Below are positions 1-7,414 of a DNA stretch of 64,000 nucleotides, in pieces. Position numbers and translations under genes: made by a program. The stretch comes from DATHTC01 sp963746805 (GTDB taxonomy: Bacteria; Actinomycetota; Thermoleophilia; Gaiellales; Gaiellaceae): the NCBI GenBank assembly GCA_963746805.1, contig CAVVCQ010000001.1, forward strand, positions 310,001 through 374,000. Reading direction: 5' to 3'. The notes under the pieces were generated by a model. That model was not told where the DNA came from. It ran no database searches and saw only the letters and a list, made by a program, of their open reading frames with translations. Each line of letters begins with the position of its first letter. Positions within the stretch are counted from its first letter, which is position 1.

Positions 1-616
1 CTCGCGGCGGGCCGGCGGCTGCCGCAGTACGCCGAGCGGCTGCGGGCGGGCGAGTGGCAGCGCAACGGGCTCGAGGGAACCGACGACGCGCTCGGACACG
101 TGCTCCGCGGGCGCACCCTCGGCGTGCTCGGCCTGGGCCGGATCGGCGGGCTCGTCGCCGGCTACGGCGCCGCCTTCGGCATGGACGTCGTCGTCTGGGG
201 ACGGGACGCGTCGCGCGCCGCGGCGGCCGAGGCCGGGCATGCCGTCGCGTCGTCGCAGCGCGACCTGTTCGAGCGCGCCGACGTCGTCTCGCTCCATGTC
301 CCGCTGGCGCCGGAGACGCGCGGCCTCGTCACCGCCGACGACCTCGCGGCGATGCCGCCGGGCTCGCTCCTCGTCAACACCGCCCGCGCCGGCCTCGTCG
401 CCGAGGGAGCGCTGGTCGCCGCGCTCGCGGCCGGGCGTCCCGCGTTCGCGGCGGTCGACGTCTTCGACGACGAGCCGGCGGTCGGGGACGAGCTCCTCCG
501 GCTGCCGAACGTCGTCGCGACGCCGCACCTCGGCTACGTCGAGCGGGACACGTACGAGCAGTACTTCGGCGAGGCCTTCCGCAACCTCGTCGCCTTCGCC
601 GAGGGCGAGAGGCTAG
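1..616 (+). CDS. D-2-hydroxyacid dehydrogenase, 3' part (5' truncated)
   Basis: The gene enters from the left window edge in frame 1. It shows the NAD-binding core of D-isomer-specific 2-hydroxyacid dehydrogenases: a GLGRIGG dinucleotide loop near position 130, LLVNTARAGLV (the catalytic Arg region), then DVFDDEP and a TPHLGY segment carrying the catalytic His. The family reduces 2-keto acids or oxidises 2-hydroxy acids with NAD(P); the substrate cannot be told. Frame 1 has no stop until 2346, deep in antisense DNA. A TAG lies at 614-616 one frame over, exactly where family members end, so one surplus base near 610 is likely. The gene converges on the kinase gene with overlapping stops. Confidence 0.8.
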   Translation, partial: SRRAGGCRSTPSGCGRASGSATGSREPTTRSDTCSAGAPSACSAWAGSAGSSPATAPPSAWTSSSGDGTRRAPRRPRPGMPSRRRSATCSSAPTSSRSMSRWRRRRAASSPPTTSRRCRRARSSSTPPAPASSPRERWSPRSRPGVPRSRRSTSSTTSRRSGTSSSGCRTSSRRRTSATSSGTRTSSTSARPSATSSPSPRARG

Positions 617-1668
617 CCGAGCGGGATCTCGGCGCGCACGCAGGTGCCGCGGCCGGGCGGGCTCTCGACGGAGAACGTGCCGTCGAGCGCGGCGACCCGG
701 TCGGCGAGGCCGCGCAGGCCGGTGCCCGCGCCCTCGTCGGCCCCGCCCATGCCGTCGTCCCGCACCTCGACGGCCAGGATCCCGGCCTCCTCGCGGATTC
801 GCACGGACGCGCCCTCCGCGTGCGCGTAGCGCGCGACGTTCGCGAGCGCCTCCGAGACGACGAAGTACGCCGCCGCCTCCACCGGCTCCGGGAACCGGGC
901 GTCGGCGACGTCGAGCGTCACCGGCACGGGCGACCGGTGCGCCACGCCGGCGACGGCGGTCGCGAGCCCTCGCTCCGTCAGCGCCGCCGGGTGGATCCCC
1001 CGTGCGAGCTCCCGCAGCTCGTCGACCGCGGCCCCGAGCTCCGCGATCGCCGCGTCGAGCGCCTGCAGCGCCTCCGGGCTCTGATCCACGCGCGACCGCG
1101 AGAGGCGCAGCGCGAGCAGGACGGCGACGAGCCGCTGCTGGGCCCCGTCGTGGAGGTTTCGCTCGAGCCGCTTCCGCGCCTCGTCGGCCGCGGCGACGAT
1201 TCGCGCGCGGGAACGCTTCACCTCGGCCTCGTGCTGCTTGCGGTCGGTCACGTCCGAGGCGGACAGGAGGTAGAGCGGCCCGCTCGCGATCATCGGCAGC
1301 GGGTTGCACGACCACGCCACGTGGACGACCTCCCCGGCGCTCGTCAGCCAGCGGCCTTCGTGGAACGTCGGCTCCTCGCCCGCCACGACCGCTTCGATCG
1401 CAGCGCGGACGGCCGCCGCGTCCTCGGTCGGGACGTACCGCTCCCAGAAGCGCACGCCGCCGGTCTCCGCCGGCTCGTAGTCGAGGCGCCGCTCGAAGCC
1501 CTTGTTCGTCGCGAACGGCCGCACCGTCCCGTCGGGGTCGATCAGGCAGAGGAGGCTCGGCGCCGTGTTCGCAATCGCGTTCAGCAGCTCTCGCTCGCGC
1601 TCGAGCTCGGCGACGCGCTCGCGGAGCTCCGCGAGGCTCGTGCGGCGGGTCCCGTCGGTGCGCGCCAT
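613..1668 (-). CDS. PAS-domain sensor histidine kinase (NarL/HisKA_3 type)
   Basis: 351 residues. An N-terminal coiled-coil-like stretch (about residues 10-28) leads into one PAS domain (about 28-140). A HisKA_3 dimerisation domain with the phospho-acceptor motif NLHDGAQQRLV follows (about 175-185), then a HATPase_c domain with N-box EALANVARYAHA and G-box DDGMGGADEGAGTGL. No membrane segment is visible, so it is probably cytosolic. Kinases of this class phosphorylate LuxR-type response regulators; none lies nearby. It follows hisA on the same strand and its start overlaps the hisA 3' end by 88 bases in another frame. Signal and target are unknown. Confidence 0.88.
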   Translation of the reverse strand: MARTDGTRRTSLAELRERVAELERERELLNAIANTAPSLLCLIDPDGTVRPFATNKGFERRLDYEPAETGGVRFWERYVPTEDAAAVRAAIEAVVAGEEPTFHEGRWLTSAGEVVHVAWSCNPLPMIASGPLYLLSASDVTDRKQHEAEVKRSRARIVAAADEARKRLERNLHDGAQQRLVAVLLALRLSRSRVDQSPEALQALDAAIAELGAAVDELRELARGIHPAALTERGLATAVAGVAHRSPVPVTLDVADARFPEPVEAAAYFVVSEALANVARYAHAEGASVRIREEAGILAVEVRDDGMGGADEGAGTGLRGLADRVAALDGTFSVESPPGRGTCVRAEIPLG

Positions 1669-2411
1669 GGACGGAGCGTATTCGGGTCGTCCGCGGTCGG
1701 CACTCGAACGGGCCGGAGCACGCCGAGCGGCATCGTCCCGTCGAGCAGCGCGCGGCCGACGACGGCCGCCTCGCAGCCGGCGGCCGCGACGGCGGCCAGG
1801 TGCTCCTCCGTCGCGATCCCGCCGGCGGCGACGACGGGGAGCCCCGACGCGGCGACGACGCGTCGCAGCAGCTCGGTGTCCGGCCCCGCGAGCGTCCCGT
1901 CGCGGTCGACGGCGGTGCAGTGGAGGCGGGCAACGCCGGCCGCGGCGCAGCGCTCGGCCGCGGCCTCGGCACGCTCCCCGGCGCTCGCCGTCCAGCCGCG
2001 CACGACGGCCGTTCCGTCACGGACGTCGAGCGCGACCACGAGCCGGTCGCCGAGCGCCTCGGCGAACGCGGCCGGTCCGGGCTCGGTCAGCGCGGCCGTG
2101 CCGACGAGCACCCGGGCCGCACCGGCCGCGAGCAGCGCCTCGGCGTCGGCGACGGAGCGGATGCCGCCGCTCGCCTGGATGCGTGCCGGCGCGGCTGCCT
2201 CCGCGAGACGCGCGACGAGCCCGGGCGAGATGAGCCCGGAGCGCGCGCCGTCGAGGTCGACCACGTGGACGAGCGCGGCGCCGGCGGTGACGAGCTCGGC
2301 GACGACGAGCGAGGGATCGCCGCGGCGGAGGGTCACGTCGTCGTAGTCGCCCTGCCGGAGCCGCACTGCCTCGCCGCCGAGGACGTCGACGGCGGGGATC
2401 ACATCGATCAT
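1581..2411 (-). CDS. hisA: HisA, phosphoribosylformimino-AICAR phosphate isomerase
   Basis: A TIM-barrel enzyme that converts ProFAR to PRFAR, the fourth step of histidine synthesis. It starts MIDVIPAVDVLGG with the first catalytic Asp (D8), has QASGGIRS in the middle and the second catalytic Asp in VVALDVRDG, and ends VAAGGIATEEH...AAVVGRALLDG. The homologous part ends near residue 240; the remaining roughly 35 residues are a low-complexity tail read through the start of the kinase gene. In many actinobacteria the equivalent enzyme (PriA) also does TrpF chemistry; I cannot tell here. It is transcribed divergently from the rest of the his genes with only 30 bases between. Confidence 0.9.
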   Translation of the reverse strand: MIDVIPAVDVLGGEAVRLRQGDYDDVTLRRGDPSLVVAELVTAGAALVHVVDLDGARSGLISPGLVARLAEAAAPARIQASGGIRSVADAEALLAAGAARVLVGTAALTEPGPAAFAEALGDRLVVALDVRDGTAVVRGWTASAGERAEAAAERCAAAGVARLHCTAVDRDGTLAGPDTELLRRVVAASGLPVVAAGGIATEEHLAAVAAAGCEAAVVGRALLDGTMPLGVLRPVRVPTADDPNTLRPWRAPTGPAARASRSSASASPSSSASESC

Positions 2412-2417
2412 GCTGTC

Positions 2418-2423
2418 ATGCTA
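2418..2423 (-). promoter_or_regulatory. Leaderless -10 box of hisA
   Basis: On the minus strand TAGCAT lies 6 bases before the hisA ATG, the spacing expected if transcription starts at or next to the start codon. The same arrangement recurs at other genes of the window. It overlaps the palindrome at 2421-2432. Confidence 0.45.
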
Positions 2424-2432
2424 ACGTGTTAG
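2421..2432. promoter_or_regulatory. Palindromic operator candidate between hisA and the his operon
   Basis: CTAAC-GT-GTTAG is a perfect inverted repeat in the 30-base gap between divergent hisA and the TrpR-like regulator gene. It overlaps the likely -10 boxes in both directions. TrpR-fold regulators bind short palindromes of this kind, so autoregulation and control of both his units is a reasonable inference. Confidence 0.45.
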
Positions 2433-2441
2433 AACGTCATC

Positions 2442-2753
2442 ATGAGCGACGGACGACACGAGTGGCGGACACCGGAGATCAGAGACCTCTTCGAGGCGAC
2501 GCTCAGGCTGGAGAGCCCGGACGAGGCCGAGCGGTTCTTCCGCGACCTCTGCACGCTCTCGGAGCTCGAGGCGATGGCGCACCGGTGGCACGCGGCACGG
2601 CTGCTCGACGAGGGGCTGCCGTACCACGAGGTGGCGAAGCGCTCCGGGGCGTCGACGACGACGGTGACGCGCGTCGCCCACTGGCTGCGGTACGGGGAGG
2701 GCGGCTACCGGCTGGTGCTCGACCGGCTGGGCAGCCCGGCGCCGACCGGCTGA
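2442..2753 (+). CDS. YerC/YecD-type TrpR-related regulator at head of his operon
   Basis: 103 residues, matching the YerC/YecD family length. The core SELEAMAHRWHAARLLDEG is followed by a helix-turn-helix, YHEVAKRSGASTTTVTRVAHWL, typical of the TrpR superfamily; the C-terminal tail GGYRLVLDRL is also family-like. The family is thought to regulate amino-acid biosynthesis. Its place as first gene of the histidine operon, with a palindrome directly upstream, supports a role as histidine regulator, but this is inference. Its stop overlaps the likely hisG start (CTGA). Confidence 0.85.
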   Translation: MSDGRHEWRTPEIRDLFEATLRLESPDEAERFFRDLCTLSELEAMAHRWHAARLLDEGLPYHEVAKRSGASTTTVTRVAHWLRYGEGGYRLVLDRLGSPAPTG

Positions 2754-3589
2754 CGATCGCCGTCCCGGCGAAGGGGCGGCTGCGCGAGCCGTCGGTGCAG
2801 CTGCTCGCGGACGCGGGCCTCGGCCCGGAGCAGCCCGGCGAGCGCGCGCTCGCCTTCCCGTGCCGGAATGCGCCCGTCGACGTGCTGCTCGTCCGCGCCG
2901 CCGACGTTCCCGAGTACGTCCGCGACGGCGTCGTCGACTGCGGGATCACCGGCGCCGACCTCGTGCGCGAACGTGGCGTCGAGGTCGACGAGCTGCTGCG
3001 GCTCGGCTTCGGCGCGTGCACGCTCGAGGCCGCGGTGCCCGAGGAGCACGACGCGACCGAGCTCGCCGACCTGCGGGGGCTCCGCGTCGCGACCGTCTTC
3101 CCGCGGCTCGCCGGGGAGGAGCTGTCCGCGCGAGAGATCGCGGTCGAGCTCGTCGAGATGACGGGCTCGGTCGAGGTCGCGCCGCGGCTCGGCCTCGCCG
3201 ACGCGATCGTCGACCTCGTCTCGAGCGGCAGCACGATGCGCACGAACGGCCTGCGCTCGCTCGGCTCGCTCTTCGGCTCCGAGGCCGTGCTCGTCGGCCG
3301 GACCGGCGACGGCGAGGGCGCGCGCCGGCTCGCCACGATCCTCCGCACGGTCGTCGACGCGCGCGCCGCGCGGTACCTGATGCTGAACGCGCCCGAGACG
3401 TCGCTGGAGGAGATCTGCGCGCTCGTCCCGGGGTCGCGGGCGCCGAGCGTGCTCCCGCTCGCGGAGCCGGGGATGGTGGCGGTGCACGCGCTCGTCCCGG
3501 CCGCCGACGTCTGGAGCCTGCTCCCGCGCCTCGAGCGCGCCGGCGCCTCGTCGATCCTGCTCGTCCCCGTGGAGCGGATGCTCGGATGA
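2750..3589 (+). CDS. hisG: HisG, ATP phosphoribosyltransferase (long form), probable CTG start
   Basis: Catalyses the first committed step of histidine synthesis, ATP plus PRPP to phosphoribosyl-ATP. From the proposed start the protein has 279 residues: TIAVPAKGRL at the N-terminus, DCGITGADLV, the PRPP-binding region DLVSSGSTMRTNGL, and a C-terminal ACT-like regulatory domain (PLAEPGMVAVHALV to the end). That makes it the long, hexameric, histidine-inhibitable form that does not need HisZ. No ATG, GTG or TTG lies at the right place. The only suitable codon is CTG at 2750, in a CTGA overlap with the upstream stop, imitating the ATGA/GTGA junctions elsewhere in this operon. Confidence 0.9.
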   Translation: MTIAVPAKGRLREPSVQLLADAGLGPEQPGERALAFPCRNAPVDVLLVRAADVPEYVRDGVVDCGITGADLVRERGVEVDELLRLGFGACTLEAAVPEEHDATELADLRGLRVATVFPRLAGEELSAREIAVELVEMTGSVEVAPRLGLADAIVDLVSSGSTMRTNGLRSLGSLFGSEAVLVGRTGDGEGARRLATILRTVVDARAARYLMLNAPETSLEEICALVPGSRAPSVLPLAEPGMVAVHALVPAADVWSLLPRLERAGASSILLVPVERMLG

Positions 3590-4587
3590 GCGCCGCGGAG
3601 ATCGTCCGCGACGTCCGCGCGCGCGGCGAGGAGGCCGTGCGCGAGTGGGCGCTCCAGCTCGACGGCGCGGAGCCGGCCCCGGCGGTCGCGACGGACGTGC
3701 CGGCCGAGGCGGTGCTCGCGCTCGCCGGCGCGGTGCGGCGCTGGCACGCGGCGCAGCGGCCGCCGGACGTGACGCTCGAGGTCGCGCCGGGCGTGCGGCT
3801 GGAGCGGCGATGGGTGCCCGTCCCGTCGGTCGGGATCTACGTCCCGCGCGGCCTCGTCTCGACGCTCGTCATGTGCGCCGTGCCCGCGCTCGAGGCCGGG
3901 GTGGAGGAGATCGTGGTCGTGACGCCGCCGCAGGGCGCGGGACCCGTGGCCGCGGCGGCCGAGCTGCTCGGCCTCGACCCGCCGCTCGCGCTCGGCGGCC
4001 CGCAGGCGATCGCCTGGCTCGCGTACGTCCGTCGTGTGGCGAAGATCGTCGGCCCGGGGAGCGCGCCCGTGAACGAGGCGAAGCTGCTCGTCTCGCGCGA
4101 CGTGCCCATCGACCTGCCCGCCGGCCCGTCCGAGGTCGTCGTGCTCGCAGGTCGCGGCGCTGACCGAGACGTGGCGGCGCTCGAGCTGGCGGCGCAGGCC
4201 GAGCACGGCCCGGCCTCGACGTGCCTGCTGGTCGAGGCGAACGGCGACCTCGACGCGGCGCTCGCGCGGGTGGAGGAGCTCGCGCCCGAGCACCTCGTCC
4301 TGCTCGGCGAGGCCGAGCGGCTCGCGCCCCGCGTGCGCAACGCCGGCGCCGTCTTCGTCGGGGCGTCGTCGCCGGTGGCGGCGGGCGACTACGCCACCGG
4401 CGGCAACCACGTCCTCCCGACCGGCGGCTGGGCGCGCTCCGTCGGCGGGCTCGGGCTCGAGACGTTCCTCAAGCCCGTCACCGTCCAGCGAGTGACGGCG
4501 GCGGGGCTCGAGCGCCTTCGCCCGGTCGTCGAGGCGCTCGCGGCGGTCGAGGGCATGCCGGCGCACGCGGCGGCGGTGCGGCGGTGA
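3586..4587 (+). CDS. hisD: HisD, histidinol dehydrogenase (compact)
   Basis: Performs the last two steps of the pathway, histidinol to histidine with NAD+. Only 333 residues against about 430 usual. Visible hallmarks: SVGIYVPRG, NEAKLLVSRD, DLPAGPSEVVV, the zinc ligands in QAEHGP, the catalytic pair in APEHL, the Asp in AGDYATGGNHVLPT, and the final zinc His in GMPAH. What is missing compared with E. coli HisD from memory is part of the N-terminus and about 35 residues between HGP and PEHL. All catalytic residues remain, so it should be active. ATGA overlap with hisG, GTGA overlap with hisC-hisB. Confidence 0.92.
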   Translation: MSAAEIVRDVRARGEEAVREWALQLDGAEPAPAVATDVPAEAVLALAGAVRRWHAAQRPPDVTLEVAPGVRLERRWVPVPSVGIYVPRGLVSTLVMCAVPALEAGVEEIVVVTPPQGAGPVAAAAELLGLDPPLALGGPQAIAWLAYVRRVAKIVGPGSAPVNEAKLLVSRDVPIDLPAGPSEVVVLAGRGADRDVAALELAAQAEHGPASTCLLVEANGDLDAALARVEELAPEHLVLLGEAERLAPRVRNAGAVFVGASSPVAAGDYATGGNHVLPTGGWARSVGGLGLETFLKPVTVQRVTAAGLERLRPVVEALAAVEGMPAHAAAVRR

Positions 4588-6128
4588 GGGCGCTGCCGGA
4601 GGCGTTCCGGCCGTACCAGTGGGCGCCGTCGACGGCCGCGCTGGCCCGCGAGGCGGAGCTCGACCCGTCCCAGATCGTCCGCTTCGACGGCAACGTTCCC
4701 GCGCTGCCGAGCCCCGCCGCCCGGCCGGGGACGATCGCGCCGACCCTCGCGCGCGTGAACGAGTACGCGCACGGCGGCTACCCCGAGCTCGTGGACGCGA
4801 TCGCCCACACCGCCGGCGTCGAGCCGGAGAACATCGTGCTCGGCGCCGGTGCCGACGACCTGATCCTCCTCTGCGCGCGCGCCTTCGCCGGCTCCGGCGA
4901 CACGGTGGCGATCCCCGGCGGACCGACGTATCCGCTCTACCGCGTGGCGGCCACCCTCGCCGGCGCGGAGGTGGTTAGTGGCTCAGAGCCACAAAGTCCG
5001 GTCGCGCTGACCTTCGCGTGCCGGCCCGGGAACCCGACCGGCGAGCTGCCGCCCCTGCCGGAGGCGCGGCCGCTCGTCGTGGACGAGGCCTACTTCGAGT
5101 TCTGCGGCGAGACCGCGGTCGAGTTGCTCGACGACGACGTGGTCGTGCTGCGGACGTTCTCGAAGGCCTACGGGCTCGCAGGGGCGCGTGTCGGCTACGC
5201 GCTCGCCGCGGCCGAGGCAGCCGCGGAGCTGAACCGGCGCCAGGCGCCCCTGCCGGTGTCGACGCTCTCGGCGGCGCTCGCGCTCGCGGCGCTCGGCGAG
5301 CCGCCCGACGTCGCGGCGCACGTGGAGGAGCGCGAGCGGCTCGCCTCGGGCCTGCGCGCCCTGGGGCTCGACGTGCCGTCGTCGCACGCGAGCTTCGTCT
5401 ACGTCCCGCTCGACGAGCCCGAGGCGCTGGCGGCGACGCTGCTGCGCTCCGGAGTCATTCCGCGCGTGGTCGAGGGCGGCATCCGGATCTCGGTGCGGGA
5501 CGCCCACGACGACGACCTCCTCCTCGAGGCGCTCGCCCGTGTGCTCGACCGGCCGGCGCCCGTGCCGTCGCGGGGAGGGCGCCGCGCACGTCGGCTGCGC
5601 GCGACCGCCGAGACGACGATGCGCGTCCGGCTCGCGCTCGACGGAGCGGGGCGTGTCCACGTCCGCACGGGCGCCGGCCTCAGCGACCACCTGCTGGAGC
5701 AGCTGGCGTTCCACGCCGGCTTCGACCTCCTGCTCGAGGGCTCGGGCGATCTCGAGACCGGCGCGCACCACACCGCCGAGGACAGCGCGCTCGCGCTGGG
5801 GGAGGCGCTCGACGCCGCGCTGGGCGACCGCCGCGGGATCGCGCGCTACGGCGACGGGGTCGTGCCGATGGACGACGCGCTCGCCCGTGCCGCCGTCGAC
5901 CTCGGCGGGAGGCCGTGGGCCGAGCTCGCGGTCGAGCCCGCGCCCGAGCTCGCGGTCCACGTCCTCCAGAGCCTCGCCCAGGCGGGACGGCTGGCGCTGC
6001 ACGTCGAGGCACGCGGCGTGGACGCGCACCACACCGCCGAGGCGGCGTTCAAGGCCGTCGGCCGCGCGTTGCGGGCGGCCGTGCGGGCCGAGGGCGGCGG
6101 GATCCGCTCGACGAAGGGCGTCACGTGA
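4584..6128 (+). CDS. hisC-hisB: HisC-HisB fusion: histidinol-P aminotransferase + imidazoleglycerol-P dehydratase
   Basis: One uninterrupted 514-residue frame with two enzymes. Residues 1 to about 325 are a PLP aminotransferase: GAGADDLI, the NPTG-type motif as RPGNPTG, DEAYFEF, and the PLP lysine in RTFSKAYGLAGARVGY. After a short basic linker (about 330) comes a whole HisB domain: TAETTMRVRLALDG, the metal-binding GAHHTAED and DAHHTAEAAFKA motifs, and the final STKG. HisB makes imidazole-acetol phosphate, the substrate of HisC, so the fusion joins consecutive steps. A palindromic repeat (4975-4999) encodes a loop in the HisC part. An internal ATG near 5618 could give separate HisB. Confidence 0.9.
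   Translation: MRALPEAFRPYQWAPSTAALAREAELDPSQIVRFDGNVPALPSPAARPGTIAPTLARVNEYAHGGYPELVDAIAHTAGVEPENIVLGAGADDLILLCARAFAGSGDTVAIPGGPTYPLYRVAATLAGAEVVSGSEPQSPVALTFACRPGNPTGELPPLPEARPLVVDEAYFEFCGETAVELLDDDVVVLRTFSKAYGLAGARVGYALAAAEAAAELNRRQAPLPVSTLSAALALAALGEPPDVAAHVEERERLASGLRALGLDVPSSHASFVYVPLDEPEALAATLLRSGVIPRVVEGGIRISVRDAHDDDLLLEALARVLDRPAPVPSRGGRRARRLRATAETTMRVRLALDGAGRVHVRTGAGLSDHLLEQLAFHAGFDLLLEGSGDLETGAHHTAEDSALALGEALDAALGDRRGIARYGDGVVPMDDALARAAVDLGGRPWAELAVEPAPELAVHVLQSLAQAGRLALHVEARGVDAHHTAEAAFKAVGRALRAAVRAEGGGIRSTKGVT
4975..4999 (+). repeat. Short palindromic repeat, copy 1 (inside hisC)
   Basis: Contains GTGGCTC-A-GAGCCAC, a perfect 7-bp inverted repeat, followed by AAAGTCC. Bases 4977-4999 are identical over 23 positions to 6488-6510 in hisH. 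It is read in frame as VSGSEPQSP in the variable loop before the RPGNPTG motif. Confidence 0.85.
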
Positions 6129-6689
6129 AGGTCGTCGTCTGCGACTACGGCGCCGGCAACGTGCGCTCCGTCCTCTCCGCGCTCGAACGGATCGGCGCCC
6201 CGGGCGAGCTCACGGCCGATCCCGAGCGGGTCGCCGCCGCCGACGTCGCGATCCTGCCCGGCGTCGGCTCCGCCGGGAGCGCGATGGCCGAGCTGCGCCG
6301 CACGGGCGTGGCCGAGGCGCTCCACTCGCGGCGTGGGCCAACGCTTGCGATCTGCCTCGGCCTCCAGCTCGCCCTGGAGCACACGGAGGAGGACGGCGGC
6401 GTCGACCGGCCTCGGGCTGCTGCCGGGCCGCGCGGTCCGGCTCGCCGAGGGCCGAGTGCCGCGCATCGGCTGGGCCGAGGTGGAGCAAGTGGCTCAGAGC
6501 CACAAAGTCCCCCGGCCCACGTACTGGTTCGCCCACTCGTACGCGGCCGAGACGCCGGCGGCCACGGCCCGCTCCGAAGGGGTCGTCGCCGAGGCGCGCA
6601 GCGGCGCGTTCGTCGGCTGCCAGTTCCACCCGGAGCGGAGTGGGCACGCCGGCCTGCGCTACCTCGAGCGATGCCTCTCCCTCGCCTGA
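6125..6689 (+). CDS. hisH: HisH, glutamine amidotransferase subunit of IGP synthase (frameshifted as given)
   Basis: Supplies ammonia to HisF. The GTG start at 6125 overlaps the upstream stop. Frame 2 encodes VVVCDYGAGN, ILPGVGSAGSA and the nucleophile region AICLGLQLALEH. After EEDGGV the homology continues in frame 3 with GLGLLPGRAV, RIGWAEV, the YWFAHSYA motif and the catalytic GCQFHPERSG. One surplus C in the CC at 6406-6407 would explain this; removing it gives GGVDGLGLLPG. Because hisF and the rest of the operon are intact, a sequence error seems more likely than a dead gene. A second copy of the short palindromic repeat encodes VAQSHKV in the loop between RIGWAEV and the FAHSY motif. 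Confidence 0.85.
6488..6510 (+). repeat. Short palindromic repeat, copy 2 (inside hisH)
   Basis: Identical to 4977-4999 across 23 bases, palindrome at 6489-6503. Read in a different frame from copy 1, giving VAQSHKV instead of SGSEPQSP, so the identity is at DNA level and not protein level. Confidence 0.85.
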
Positions 6690-7414
6690 TCCCGTGCCTC
6701 GACGTCGCGGGCGGCCGCGTCGTCAAGGGCGTGCGCTTCCGCGGCCTGCGCGACGTCGGCGACCCGGTGGAGCTCGGCGCCGCCTACTCGGACGCCGGGG
6801 CCGACGAGCTCGTCTTCCTCGACGTCGCGGCCACGCTGGACGGACGGCGCTCGCTCGTCGAACTGGCGGGCCGTGTCGCCGACCGCGTCTCGATCCCGTT
6901 CACCGTCGGCGGCGGGATCCGCTCGGTCGCGGACGCCGACGAGCTCCTCCGCGCCGGTGCCGACAAGGTCGCGGTCAACTCCGCGGCGGTCGCGCGGCCC
7001 GAGCTCGTGACGGAGCTCGCCCGCCGGTTCGGCTCGCAGGCCGTCGTCGTCGCGATCGACGCGGCGCAGGGGGAGGTCGCGACGCACGGCGGCTCGCGTC
7101 GCACCGGGCTCGACGCCGTCGCGTGGGCGCGCGAGGCGGAGGCACGCGGCGCCGGCGAGATCCTGCTCACGTCGGTCGACGCGGACGGCACCCGGGAGGG
7201 CTACGACCTCGAGCTGACGCGTGCCGTCGCCGGTGCCGTGCGCGTGCCGGTGATCGCGTCCGGTGGCGCCGGGTCGGCCGCGCACGTCGCTGCAGCGCTC
7301 GACGTCGCGCAGGCGGCGCTTCTCGCCTCGATCCTCCACGAGCGCCCGGCGCGCCTGTCCTCGCTGCGCTTCGAGCTCCGAAGCCTGGGGGTGCCGCTCC
7401 GTGACGCCGCCTGA
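6671..7414 (+). CDS. hisF: HisF, cyclase subunit of imidazole glycerol phosphate synthase
   Basis: 247-residue TIM barrel that closes the imidazole ring, releasing AICAR and imidazole glycerol phosphate with ammonia from HisH. Both catalytic aspartates are visible, in LIPCLDVAGGRVVKG near the N-terminus and in VVVAIDA mid-protein. The phosphate-binding segments TVGGGIRS and IASGGAGS are also present, and the length is normal. The start lies 19 bases inside the end of hisH, and the stop overlaps hisIE by 14 bases, so tight translational coupling is likely. Confidence 0.95.
   Translation: MPLPRLIPCLDVAGGRVVKGVRFRGLRDVGDPVELGAAYSDAGADELVFLDVAATLDGRRSLVELAGRVADRVSIPFTVGGGIRSVADADELLRAGADKVAVNSAAVARPELVTELARRFGSQAVVVAIDAAQGEVATHGGSRRTGLDAVAWAREAEARGAGEILLTSVDADGTREGYDLELTRAVAGAVRVPVIASGGAGSAAHVAAALDVAQAALLASILHERPARLSSLRFELRSLGVPLRDAA

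Noticed and set aside
54..2432. Very long plus-strand open frames (about 750-790 codons) across the kinase and hisA region
   Set aside because: They are antisense to genes with clear family motifs, and their translations are Arg/Ala/Gly-rich low complexity, as usual for shadow frames in very GC-rich DNA.
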